Of a stretch of 64,000 bases of DNA, positions 44,506 to 56,444 are shown in pieces. How positions within the stretch are numbered: position 1 is the first letter of the stretch; every line of letters begins with the position of its first letter. The stretch covers positions 4,588,001-4,652,000 of the forward strand of contig JAUKUA010000003.1 of the NCBI GenBank assembly GCA_030549175.1. The letters are read 5' to 3'. The notes under the pieces were generated by a model. It did no database searches, was not told the origin of the DNA, and saw only the letters and a program-made list of their open reading frames with translations. The position numbers and the translations under genes were made by a program. Source of the stretch: Lasiosphaeris hirsuta (lineage: Eukaryota; Ascomycota; Sordariomycetes; Sordariales; Lasiosphaeriaceae).

Positions 44506-46428
44506 GATGAGGATGTTGGGTAATGACTGATGTGAGAAAGAGTCCCTAGAAGTTTTGCTTTCTGTGATTTGTATTCTTCCCCACGCAGAGAGGCGATAAG
44601 GTCCTTGACCGGGAGGGCAAGGTGTGGATATGGAGCCCGTGTGGGTAGCCGTCAAATTGTCGCAAGAGAGAAAGTGTGGGTAGCTTTGGACTGGGAAAAC
44701 GCTGAGGTCGAGTCGTTGCTAGGGTCCTGAAAGGAGGGTGTGTTCACACTGAGCCTGCTCGCGGAAAGAATGAATCGATGAGGGTGGGTTGGCAAACAGA
44801 GAATGTGTTGACGGGGGGAAGGAGAGGGAAAGACTGGAATGCTGGACAGAATCACTGTGCTTTATGGAATCGTGGAGTCAGGGCTGGGAGGAGGCCTTTG
44901 GACGTGGAAGAGAGCTGGCGGTTGGCGGGCTGGTGCTTGGCCTGCAGAGAGGCTCAGAGACCCAGCAGGCCATTCCATGTTATTTTTCTCTTTTTCCCAG
45001 CCGGAATCCATGATTGGGCCGTTACGTCAGGTACGGTCCCAGCTCCATCCCGGCTTAGCTACACATGTGGGCGTCGATACCGAACACAGCTTCACGATCT
45101 GTTAGCGCAGTCCTTGGGCTATCAGACATGGTCCAAGAGCCGCCGTTGATGAAAACGGACATGTTGTGTGTTTGGGGGTAGCTCCCGCTGAGAAACAATT
45201 TACGGATGATTGGTTGAGCTCGAGGAATATGAAATCACGACGAAACCAGACCTCGAGAACAATTATTTGGGCTTAAAAGTCGATGTAGTTAGCTAACAGC
45301 AATGGGAGAAACAAAGTGTAGCGCTCGCGAGCTGCGTCGGGGGTCAGCGACAAAAAGCAGTTCTGTGCCTTGCATCAACATGCAAGGCACAGAGGAAAAC
45401 ACCTGGTGGGCTTTGTTCTTTTCCAGGAACACCACTAGCACTCAGCCAATCAGGTGCCGTATCCCGAAAGGCCTCAGGCTCCACTCGGGATCCACGTCGA
45501 TCTTGTTCCCCACTCCCAAGTTTGCTGTCGCTGCCCGTCAATGCACGCACTTTGGCACTCGACGCAGTCGCCCCAGACGAAATCGAAGCACCCCGCGGCG
45601 ACGTCTCTCTGATATTTTCTCTCGAGTTGGGGTCGTAGGAAGCATGCAGACTGCCTACACGGCCCTACTCTCTTCACAGACACAGCACAGCATGAAGCTT
45701 GACGGGAAAAAAGGAGTGGAGCGCATGAAAGCGAAGTTCGTCGGAACTTCGCGTGGAATGCGGCATGGTGAGGCGAGGCTGGGTAAAAGCCAGAAGCTAA
45801 AAGCCTCCCCCCCCCCTAAAAACTCAGGAGGAGACAGGTTAGTCATCTGAATCAGGAGAGCAGGCCCGGTGAGCTCGGGTCTATTGTTTCGTGTTTCCGG
45901 GGGCGTTTTCCCTCTTCCCTTTTCTCCTTCTCGTGGATCGAGTTTAGCCCGAAGAATCAGAGCTAAGCCATAGACGCAAACTGCTGAGAGGCGCACCGCT
46001 TTGTTGCATCTTTCGAATCCGACGTACTCCGGCGCATCTCCTATTGGGCGTGGCACCAAGGCCCTGTGTTGCGAGTTGGGTCATCGCCCGAGAGATTGCA
46101 ACTCGGCCGCTGGTAAGGAGCCGAGGCATCGGCTGCCTGCTCAGCAGGAAAGCAGCAAGCACCTGCCGTGCTGCCAGTTGTCTAGCGGAGGCCTGGTGAT
46201 AGCCTCTGCAGCAGGCGGGGTGCTTGCTGCTTGATCATGGCAATATGGCAACGTGGGCGCATCTTCAGGGAGGTTTGTGCGGTTGAGAAGCCGCCCTTCC
46301 TGTAGGTAGTGCGAGTAAGCGCTGCAGACGGCGCTTTGCACAGTTGTTGCTCGGACATGCCAACATCACGCCAACACCCTAGCACGGCGGACAATTCTTA
46401 ACGCATACACCCACACTGCATTCTCGGG
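44506..46428. other. Intergenic, 1.9 kb
   Basis: Promoter of the secreted barrel protein on the left, 3' flank of the methyltransferase on the right. Open frames on both strands (44778-45149, 45302-45850, 45655-46059) show no domain. A CTGCC/GCAGG-rich patch near 46130-46230 is compositional. Confidence 0.5.
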
Positions 46429-47439
46429 TCATTTACGACTACTGAAAGTATACAGGAATAAGCCTTGCCTGCTGAACACGGCCCGGTCTTCATCCACTAC
46501 CTCTGTCACCTGAAGTGCCTTTTTCGCTACCTTGATAAATTGCATATCAGCCCGTCGTCGCTTCATGAAGCAAAAGTAGACGGTGGTCGAGGGGCATAGC
46601 GCCAACAGATCCTTCAGCGTTTGCATGAGCAGCGGGAATGCCGGCTCGAAATAGACGCAATCGGCGGCCAGGATGGTGTCAGGCTTGAAGTCAACAATGT
46701 CTGCGGATAGCGGCTCGCCCCTGTGTCGAGCAGGCGTCGGAGCACGTCGTTAGAACAACATTTATTCACGCTTTGCACGACCGTAACCGCCAAGGGGGCG
46801 ACCCGAAGGTTCCGGACCCCCACGTCGGGTGTTGGTGAACAAGGCAGCGAAGTCGTACCAACCACAGGCAACGCATCCACAGGAATGGGTTGGCTAGACT
46901 TACCAATTGAGGATCTTAGGCAAGACTTTACCGTCGAGCGCATTCAAGGTGATGTTGTGCTTCATGAGTGACTCCATCTCGGGCTGGTCCGTCATATACA
47001 GCGGGGAGTTCGGACGGACCCCCTTTGCGACGGCGAGGCTGACGATGCCGCCTCCGGCCCCGAGCTCGAGTCTTGATAGTGAGAAGCCCTGTCAGCTGCT
47101 GCCACGAACTATCACTCGGCATGCTTGGTCTGGGGAGGGGGAGCCATAGCGCTGGTTGACGGGAAATGCGGGCACGCACATCCTAGCGTGTTGCAGCTTG
47201 TCGCGATGGTATCTCAGCATATGTTTTGCCAGCACCATGCCGGCAGGCCATAATTGGCCTCCGCATCCCGATGCAAGGTCCTCGTGGAGCTTGACTGGGT
47301 CGTCAAGGAGGCCCCCAAAGTCTAATGCAGTGTCGCCGGCGGCCTTGTACACAGGGAGTGCGGTTAGTCCCTCGTTGGTCAAGGCGAACGGCGAGAATTC
47401 AGGCGACGGCGATCGGTCTTTCCCGTTGAGTTCTAACAT
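46429..47439 (-). CDS. EFM6: Protein-lysine N-methyltransferase, EFM6/METTL21 type
   Basis: Three exons, 47439-47180, 47071-46904 and 46720-46429, sum 720 bases, 239 residues. Both junctions restore core motifs. Exon 1 ends just before the S-adenosylmethionine site and exon 2 opens with ILELGAGGGIVSLAVAKG (motif I). Exon 2 continues with LYMTDQPEMESLMKHNI, and exon 3 carries ILAADCVYFEPAFPLL, the DCVYFEPAF signature of fungal EFM6 (the METTL21-like D-x-x-Y motif). The QLWPAGMVLAKHM upstream block is also typical of this seven-beta-strand group. Yeast Efm6 methylates a lysine of translation elongation factor EF1A; the same target here is inferred. Cytosolic, no targeting signal. Length is that expected of the family. 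Confidence 0.88.
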
Positions 47440-48376
47440 GTCGGCTGCTGGTTTTGGTCTTGATGTTTTTCTTCAAGTCTTCAAGAAAAAAAGAGCTAAG
47501 AGTGGTGAAACGGGCTCCGCTCGAGTTGGGTTGGGCTGCCGAAGTCTAGACTTTTGTGGATATAAGGCACCTCCGAGGCCCCTCCGAGGCCGGCAGAGCT
47601 TATCGCGATTGCCGTTTCAACACCACAAGTTTCGGCTGCTCTTTCTCGCCGACTGTTAGCGAATGCAGCAGAAATGGCAAGAGAAGGCAACAGAACAGCG
47701 AGTGCTATCTAAATTTAACAGGAAGGTAGGTACTTTCGGCCCAAGACGCCGTCCACGTGCCCCTTACCCAGTGGTGATTGGGCATTAAGCTTAGCCAAAA
47801 ACAATGGACCGTTCAACGGCGATAGCTTCAACTTCCACTCAGCTCGCTGTTGGCAGCGGTCATCAAAGTAGTGGCAGCTCCAATTTTCCTTCCCCTGGGT
47901 AGATGTTTCCAGTCTCCCTGTCGCACAGCCAATTTTCTGGTATCCCGCGCAGGTCCCTGACACGACCCTCAACTCACTGGAATGTGGGAATGCCCCCTCT
48001 GCCAACCCCCTGATTCAATGCCCAGATCTTCCCCAGATCGCACAAAATTGACCGTAGCAGGTTGCATTCCGCCCTTATCTTGTCCCCTCCAGGGCGGTAG
48101 TCCCCTGGCCAAAGGGGCCAGCGAGGCGGGCAGCGAGGGAGAGGCAATGGTTAGGTCCCTGGCAATACTACTGTCACGAACCATGACGCAAGGGGGAGCC
48201 AAAACTGGGCAACACCTCGAGGACCAGCCACCCCTTGACGATTGTCTCTGGTGAGGTTGACGAAGTCCCATCCTCCAGCTCCCCTAGAAAACTTTCTTTT
48301 CCATGTCTTCAACACTTGATCTCCTCACTCCCAGTGTTGTCACCTAGCATGATCCCGCATCTTGCCGTTGACAATC
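47440..48376. promoter_or_regulatory. Divergent promoter region of EFM6 and AXL2
   Basis: About 940 bases between two start codons on opposite strands. No gene supported, no factor site assigned. A GCCCCTCCGAGGCC-type direct repeat occurs near 47569-47592. Confidence 0.45.
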
Positions 48377-51300
48377 ATGGCATCCCGGGTAGCATTCTGG
48401 GCAGTTTTTGTCCTTGCCGGGCTCTCATCGGCCGCTCCGAGCATCTACTTTCCTATCAACTCGCAGGTGCCTCCTGTAGCGAGGGTCGGGCAGCCATTCA
48501 TATTCGTTTTTTCTCCGTCGACCTTCTCATCTAGCTCAAAGATAACTTACAAACTCGCCAACTCTCCGGCCTGGCTCTCCATCGATGGCGAGAGCCGGCG
48601 CTTGTTCGGTACTCCGAATGACGCAGACATCACGCCGGGACTGGTAGTGGGAGTTCCAATCAACCTTGTGGCAACCGATGAAACTGGATCAACAACGCTT
48701 GGTGCCACTCTTGTCGTATCGCGAAGTACTGGCCCGAAAGTCAGCATCCCTCTGGAGAAACAGGTCCCCCGGTTTGGCGTCTTTTCCAGCCCCGCATCGG
48801 TCTTGACGCCTCCCCAGACGCCAATCTCGTTTGATCTTGCACCGAATACATTTTCGGATCCTTCAGGAAGCCCATTGAACTACTACGCGGTCATGGCCGA
48901 CAACACGCCCCTCCCGGCTTGGATCTCCTTTGACTCTGGCAGGCTGTCCTTCTCGGGACGTACACCCCCAGCTGAGTCCCTGATACAGCCCCCACAGCCG
49001 TTTGCTTTCCAGGTAGTTGCGAGCGACGTTGTCGGATTTGCTGCAGCATCTTTGCGGTTCGAGATTGTGGTAGGAAACCATGAGATTACGGCCGAGCACA
49101 CAACCATCTTGCTAAACGCAACCGTCGGAAGTTCCCTGCTGTACACCGACCTACGGGAGAGCATCAAGATAGACGGCAAGCCAGCAACCGCTGATAATCC
49201 GGTCATTGTATCTACTCCGAATATGCCTCCATGGCTATCTGTCGACAAGAGTACCTGGCACATCAGCGGCACGATCCCTGAAACGGCAAAGACAACGAGC
49301 TTCACCGTCACGCTGCAGGACGCCTTCTCGGACACCCTCAATTTGAATATTCTGGTCGAATTGACTGATGCAGCACATCAGGGGCCTGTACTCGTTAAGG
49401 GGGACATACCTACTTTGACAGCCACAGCCGGAGAGCACTTTACATTCGATCTTGGCCCATACCTGACGAACCCCCAGGGCACAGAAGTCTCGGCAGTAGC
49501 AGATGCGTCATCCTCATGGGTCCAGGTCGACTCCAGCAAATTCAGGATATCTGGCGACGTCCCCAAGGACTTTAAGGAGTCGCTTGTTGGCATCACTGTT
49601 CAGGTCAGGTCTAAGAGCTCGGGCAAAGCCGAGAAGCTACCCCTGACCATGCATATCCGCACTGCGTCCTCTCCAGGAAAAGCCTCAACGGCGCCGGACC
49701 CTAAGCAGACCACGTTGTTGACATCGACCCTTGAGCCAACCGTATTTCCGACAGGCGGCGAGCAAACTTCTTCCGCTGACGACGACGCGGCCGCTCCCCC
49801 CAACATCATCCTGCTGGCTGTACTCTTGCCGACCTTGCTCTTGGCCATCGCGGTGACGTGCCTGCTGTTCTGGTGCTTCCGGCGGCGTAAGGAGCGGAAG
49901 AGACCAAAGTTAAACACACGAGACATCTCGGGGCCCCTCCCGGGCACCTTTGTAATGCATACAGATGGGCCCTTCAGCCACAACTATGGCTCGACACAGG
50001 AACTCGGTCCGAGTTTTCACAGCTCTAATTCCTTTGGAGACCTGCTCGGGACGGAGCAGAAGGCCTTTGGGGAGGCACATGAGGGCTATGGGGGCAACAC
50101 TAATCCTGCGGTACCTAAACCGCTAAATACGGTTCGGCTACTCCCCTCTATCGAACGAACCCCTTCGGGTGACGAAGAATTCGGGTCAATAGCCAGTGAC
50201 ACGACCGTTACGCCCCTCCGCCTCGGCAAGCACGAACTGAGAAACAATCGCTCGTTAGGCTATATCTCGGAGACGAGCATATACGAGGGGCGCTCGGGCA
50301 ACACGCTCACGCCAGACGATAACACCCTGGCCTTGCTTGGTAACGGTAGCCGCAACTCTTTCCGAGACGCAGTCGAGGTCAACATCCCGTCTCTCGTCAA
50401 GGCACGGAGCATGCAGCCAACGGCCGAATCAGCGTATACAAGACCTCGATCCCCTCCGCGGACGGCTTCTTCGGTCACGGGCTCGGACCACGAGATTCTC
50501 CCGTTACGCACGGAATCGCGGCTGGGCCACTACCCTCCCATTCAGGCAACGGGAGTCAATAAATTTGCCTGGCCATGGCTTCGCAAGAATCTCCTCAAGG
50601 GTAACGCCGCTGGAGCCGCCAAGGGGAGACCAAAGTTTCACACCCATGGTCGCAGTATGTCAACCATTGATACTCTCGCTTATAGGCGCACCTCCGACAG
50701 CAGCGCCGCCGCCTCGCCACAATCTCAGACATGCTTGGAAGAGGGAGGCGATCTTGTTTCCACCATCTCCCCGCCCCCAAGAGCTGCATCTAGGCTGCTC
50801 CCTCGGCCTCCCACTGCAGTAAATTCAACCCGTCCTGTTACTCGGCGCGGTCCGCCAGGCACTGGGCAGTCTTTCTTCGCCAACTCGAATACTAGCAAGC
50901 AAGACACCAATCCTACCGCTTCAGGGGCTTTTCCGCCACCACCACCTTCGCCGTCGCCGATGTCGTCTCTGTCTCCCGCGACGACGGGCTATCACCGCCG
51001 GCATCACAGTACTTTGACTCCGGGCGTTGGGCCGGGGTCCGGAACTGGTGCTGGTGCTGGAGTGGTAAGGGACGGGTTGGGAATAGGGAGTACGACCAAA
51101 GACACCAGCAAAACAGTCAACTACACCGCTCTCGTTGGCAAGGGCCCCTTCCACCCCTCTAAGACGTGGTCATTGTCGCTTTCGTCTGGGCCCGCTAAAG
51201 GCCCCGTTCTGTTGCCACCTGCCCAGCCAGCCACTACTGGGGAAGAGTGGTGCGACGAAACGGTACAAAGCATCAGCCAGAGCCAGAGCCAGAGCCAAGG

Positions 51301-51669
51301 TAGCTTTGAGTTGTCAGTGTCAAGGTCGCTATCGCAACAACCTAACTGGACGGTTCACGGGGGCGGGAGTGTCAGTGTCAGCGAGGCTGTGGAGGAGTCA
51401 CCCGTGGTTGGGAGGGGGGGACTGACGGGATTGGAGGGGGGAGGCAAACAGTTTGGGAGTATGGGATCGGATCTCATGTCCCCTGACAAGTGGCCGAGAG
51501 CTATTCGACAAGGAAAGGCTCTCGGGAAGAGGAAGACAAAAGGGAGGGGGCAGAGAGTGTCGCAGGGAGCGAGGGGACTGGGACGGGGGGGCATAGCAGG
51601 TCTAAGGGGCATTCGCAGGCGTCGGAGGCAAGCAAAGGGGATGAGTCGGATTATGTCGTCTATATCTGA
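48377..51669 (+). CDS. AXL2: AXL2-type polarity transmembrane protein with a frame break near its C-terminus
   Basis: ATG at 48377 starts a signal peptide (MASRVAFWAVFVLAGLSSA). The ectodomain has four cadherin-like (CADG) repeats with recurring PAWLSID, LPAWISFD, PPWLSVD and SWVQVD motifs. A membrane helix (ILLAVLLPTLLLAIAVTCLLF) at about residues 476-497 precedes a basic stop-transfer FRRRKERKR and a long disordered cytoplasmic tail rich in Ser/Pro. Yeast Axl2 marks axial bud sites; filamentous homologs act in polarity and septation. The longest uninterrupted frame runs to 51910, but after about 51487-51500 it becomes Arg/Gly-rich and unlike a tail, while the neighbouring frame gives an acidic Ser-rich tail ending ESDYVVYI with TGA at 51667-51669. 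I place the end there, implying one missing base; the unshifted product would have 1177 residues. Confidence 0.82.
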
Positions 51670-53131
51670 TAATGGCCATGTAGTGGTGGGGTTGATAGGT
51701 AAGTGGAAGTCTAGATGCCGATATAGTATAGGAATATGTTGGGAGGGGCTAGATCCACTGTTGGTAATCTTGTGCTACTCAGCTCAATACAGGTATTGGA
51801 GAGACAAGCATCTGGTATGGGGTTATCGCCGTCATCGTTTTTTGTGTTTGGTTTTGTGGGAAGCCCGAGCCAGATCTGGAGGCGTGTTGAATCGTGTTCG
51901 TGTTTCCTAGTGTCAGGCAGTTTGAGATCTGGGAGAAATGATGTGCAGCATTAGGCTGCCCGCCTTGCCCTACCAGCATCGCACGGGGCACATCGGGAAA
52001 TTGACCTCCAGCAGGTGGGGGCGGCGGGGCAGAGGGGACGGAGGGGTTTGATGTGGCGGTCAGGTAGGTGCCTGCCCGCCTGCCTACCGGTGCCTGGCCA
52101 GCCCTGCAACAGACCGCCAGCACTGGGGACCTGGGCAACACCAGAACCCGGAAAGCGGAAGCGGAAGGGCGGAAAGCACGGAGATGTCGCGTGCGCGCAA
52201 GCACGAATTGGGCCATGCCTTCCCACTCGAGATCGCCAGCCACAGTCGAGACGAGGCCTGATGCTCCCATCTCCTCACTCTCCTCGCAGTCCCCGCAGTC
52301 CGATGCAGCCCAATCCGCCCCATCTCGCAAGCAGAGAGCAGAAAGCGATAGTATATCCGTATTTGCGCAATGCCAATGCGGCCGGCCCATTGTGTTTCCC
52401 CTCCTGTGATCGTCTTGGCGAGACCCTCGCTCGGCCTGTTGATGTCGTACCTGTATCGGTGGCTAATGAGACGGGGATCCCAAGGTGAGATGGGAGTTGG
52501 TAATTAATCCAGCTGCAAGATGTGACCTTGCCTTACCTACCCCACACAGCTGGCCATCGTCATCCAGCCGCCTGAATAGTCTCACCTCGCACGGCAGACC
52601 TCTCTGCCTTGGTTGTTGGTGTCTGGTGGAGAAAGGACAGATGTCTCGGGTTGAGGTAACCATGCATTGTGACTTTGCTCACTGTAGCTTTTTTCATTGA
52701 ATTCTGTCGTAATCCAGAGCCGGCTTGCCGCATCTCCAAGCCAAGCGGCCGCCATCTCGCTCCCCTGACGCGCCACCCTGCCTGCCAGGTTCCCAAGCAC
52801 TTGTCAGCTGCTGCACAGACACCACGCCAAAAGAGGGCCCTCTTTGCACGGCCTCGCCAAACCCCGCTTCACCACCAATTTTACTCTGTGCACCCAGCGA
52901 CTCTCCCAGCAACCTGGGACTGGAAAAACCGACGAAAAATCTGACGCCGCAGAAGCTTTTAAGACTTCCTTGCAGCCTAGACCAACTCGCATCCAGCATT
53001 TTCAACGTCATTGCTAGAACCTTCCAAACCTAACACGACCATCCGCCTTGCTCCCAATCTCGCCGACAAACCCCTCCTTCCTCCACTGGTAGCCGCGCCG
53101 CTGCCGAATTACATTCCAACACAGCATCACC
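51670..53131. other. Intergenic, 1.5 kb
   Basis: AXL2 3' flank and PP2C promoter and leader. Several frames open on both strands (51779-52390 minus, 52015-52488 plus) without features. Confidence 0.5.
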
Positions 53132-55340
53132 ATGGGCCAGACTCTCTCTGAGCCCGTTGTTGATAAGGTGAGATACTAGTGCCCTGTGAATTGTCCTGTC
53201 CTGCCCGCCTGTCGCACTGCACCCTCGGAGCGCTATGAAGGGGTCTCGAGATTCTCGAGGGCACAAGGGACACACGCGCCTCTGGCTGTCTTGCTCCCAC
53301 GCTGGTGCCCTCTCAAGGGGCATCCTGACCGTTGAGGCGACGGTCGTATCACGCTCCGCGTTCGCTTCATCGCCGATGTTTCCGCCGTCCGACGTCCTCT
53401 TCCCAGACCCAAATAATACCCCGCCCGTCGGAACGACCGCAGACAGAACGAGAGGCTAACTCCGCGGCCATGGCCATAGGCGTCGGCAAATGGCGAGGAT
53501 GAACGGTTGATCTATGGCGTCTCCGCCATGCAGGGCTGGCGCATCAGCATGGAGGATTCGCACATCACAATACTCGACCTCCTGGCCGGCAACAAAGCTG
53601 CCAAGGATCACGCCTCGAAACTCTCTTTCTTTGGCGTCTTTGACGGCCACGGCGGCGACAAGGTCGCGCTATTTGCAGGAGACAATATTCACAACATTAT
53701 CGCAAAGCAAGAGACGTTCAAGACAGGCAACTACGAACAGGCTCTGAAGGACGGCTTTCTCGCAACCGACCGAGCGATCCTCAATGGTACGGCCCCCCCT
53801 CATTATCCATACTCTGACGTCCAGAATCCATCTCTATGACCGAGGAAAACGAGGCTGATCATTCGTGGGAGTCTCTAAATAGACCCAAAATACGAAGAAG
53901 AAGTTTCGGGCTGTACCGCTTGCGTCGGCTTGATTACCGAAGACAAGATCTACATTGTTGGTTTTCCTCCCAAGGGGGCTCTGCCCCCCCCCGCCCTCAC
54001 GCTTCCCCCTCCCCCACTTTATTAATGCCCACATCTGCAGGCAAATGCCGGCGACTCGAGAAGTGTGTTGGGCGTCAAGGGCCGCGCGAAGCCGCTTTCT
54101 TTTGACCACAAGCCCCAGAACGAAGGTACTTTCTATGCTGTTTTGGAGGTTTCCCTGCAAAATTGGTGACTAATCAAAAGCTTTTGCGACGTGTTTGTAG
54201 GCGAAAAGGCGCGAATCACAGCCGCCGGCGGCTTTGTCGATTTCGGCCGAGTGAACGGAAACCTGGCCCTTTCAAGAGCCATCGGAGATTTCGAGTTCAA
54301 GAAGAGCGCCGAGCTGGCGCCAGAACAGCAGATCGTGACCGCCTATCCGGATGTCGTGGTCCACGATTTGGCCGAAGATGACGAGTTTCTTGTAATCGCT
54401 TGCGATGGTACGTAACTCTGTCAGACCACGAAACAGCTACAGCTAATTTCTATTTCTATCCAGGTATCTGGGATTGCCAGTCTTCGCAGGCCGTGGTCGA
54501 GTTCGTCAGGCGGGGAATCGCCGCCCATCAGGAGCTGGAGAAGATCTGCGAGAACATGATGGACAACTGCCTCGCCTCCAACTCGGAGACGGGCGGCGTG
54601 GGCTGCGATAACATGACCATGATCGTCATTGGCTTCCTCAGGGGGCGGACTAAGGAGGAGTGGTACTCGGAGATAGCAAAGCGGGTTGCCAATGGAGACG
54701 GCCCTTGCGCTCCCCCTGAATATGGTAGGGACTCGCCACCCTCTTGATCGAGTTTATCATCAGCGCTGAATTTTTACCGTCATTATTTTCTCTCCGTTTC
54801 ATCTCTGCTTATCTGTTTGTTACCCACACCCCATGTATCGCACCCTGTGCACCTTTCTTCCCCTTTCCCTTTTACCCGCTGTTCTATTGTAAGCACGGCC
54901 CTAGACAAAAAGAGGATCTTGTCACTAATATATTTTTCAATCGTCTTCCCGATGATCTAGCTGAGTTCCGAGGCCCTGGCGTGCATCATAACTTTGATGA
55001 TAGTGACAGCGGGTATGACGTCGAGGAGCACAACAAGCAAGGTGGCGTCGGCGCCGGCAGTAGCGGCAAGAGTTTCGGTATGGGCGGCTACAGGGGCCGC
55101 ATCATCTTCCTGGGCGACGGCACTGAGGTCCTGACGGATTCGGACGACACCGAGATGTTTGATAACTCGGAGGAGGACAAGGACCTGGTTAGCCAGGCCG
55201 GCAAGTCCGGCTCCGGTTTTGTCGAGTCCGAGGAGGTCAAGGACGAGGAAGAGGCAAAGGCGGCTGAGGGGGGGAAGGATCCCGCTGCCGAGACGAAAGA
55301 GACGCCAGCCGTGGCGACGGAGGCTAAGAAGGAGTCGTGA
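53132..55340 (+). CDS. PTC2: Protein phosphatase 2C (Ptc2/Ptc3 type)
   Basis: Seven exons: 53132-53167, 53480-53786, 53883-53956, 54041-54125, 54201-54407, 54464-54724, 54961-55340; sum 1350 bases, 449 residues. MGQTLSEPV begins with a probable N-myristoylation glycine. Mn/Mg-binding motifs of PP2C are intact: [52 protein letters not shown] and [13 protein letters not shown]. The C-terminal extension is acidic ([21 protein letters not shown], and Lys/Glu/Ala-rich end), as in Ptc2/3. Yeast Ptc2/3 dephosphorylate Hog1, Rad53 and CDKs; similar stress and checkpoint roles are inferred. The first intron is long (312 bases) and follows a 12-codon exon; the last is 236 bases. Confidence 0.94.
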
Positions 55341-56444
55341 AGGGAGGGTTAGAGACGGTCAAGGGATAAGGGATGAGGATTTGTTGGGTCTTGTGTGTGA
55401 ATTGGAGCGGTTTAGTCAGTCATGTCAAGTCAGGCTATATCCCAAAGTGAGGCTGGATGGAGATAGAACGAGGCGAGACGGCAGGGGTCACGAAATAGGG
55501 GGGAAGGGAGAATTGATGCAGAGAGGAAGAAGGCAAAGCTGAAAGAAAGGGTGCGGGGGTGGGGTGTTTTTATCGGCTCCTTATTCCTTCCCCCCCCCCC
55601 CCCCCCCTGACTTGACCCTCTGACCTCTCCTGCCTCACTTTCTATCCACTCCCCCTCCCCTCCTTCGATGGATTACGAAAAACCACACCACAACCTCATA
55701 CCCGATAGAGAAGGCCACAAATATTTTGATAAATTCGGTGAGGACGGGGTGGCGGTTTGTGAAAGATGGCATGGTCGGGCGGAAGGGTGGGTGCCCTTGC
55801 CTATGGGATTGGGGGGGGGAAGGATCTGATCTATGGAGAGTGATGGATGGACGGACGGACGGACTGATGGGCAGTGATGGGTGGAGACACAGGATTCATG
55901 AAATGGGAACCTCAATTACTCCCGACTTACTCTTTTTTACTCTTACTGCCGCTGGAGCTTTGCCTTTTTTCTTCTTTTTTTTTTTTTTACTACCATTTGC
56001 TCCTCAAGTTTTGAGTTCATGTCCCTAGGTCCTCCTCTGCCACGGACTTCGTCATGCTATCACGAATGCTGCTTGCGTGGCGAGTCTGGTTGGGTTTTGT
56101 GTGATGTTTGATATGTGTGTGCGTGTGTTTTGTTGGTGAAGTCGGGATGAAGGTAGGTGTTGTGGCTGTTCGTGACGGTAGCCTGGGTGCATGTGCCTCT
56201 AATCTTCCCTATCACCACGTTCAATTTGAGAAGCGTTGCCATTCGGGATCAAATAAAAAGTAAAAAGGGGGTTAGTTGCCCCTTCGGAGCCCCTTTATCT
56301 ATATTTCAGCAGCATTGGTATATGTGACGCCACCAAATATTTACACAATATGGTACATGGAGATTCAAGTTGTCTCAATCGGGTTAAAATTCCACTCGAG
56401 ATGAACAGCGACCTTAATATGGTGTTGCTCGTCCGAGGGCCCGG
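55341..56444. other. Convergent intergenic region with a C18 run
   Basis: 3' flanks of the PP2C and PPR genes. C18 run at 55590-55607, a GGAC tetranucleotide cluster at 55851-55864, T-rich tract at about 55969-55988. No gene seen. Confidence 0.55.
55590..55607. repeat. Poly-C tract (C18)
   Basis: Homopolymer in the 3' flank of the PP2C gene. Confidence 0.9.

Noticed and set aside
46130..46230. CTGCC/GCAGG-rich inverted words as a possible hairpin or CRISPR-like array
   Set aside because: Irregular spacing and no repeated unit; CRISPR is not expected in a fungal nuclear genome.
51670..51910. Continuation of the long AXL2 frame to 51910
   Set aside because: The text after about residue 1040 is Arg/Gly- then Trp/Tyr/Leu-rich and unlike a cytoplasmic tail, while the adjacent frame gives a coherent acidic end with a stop at 51667-51669.
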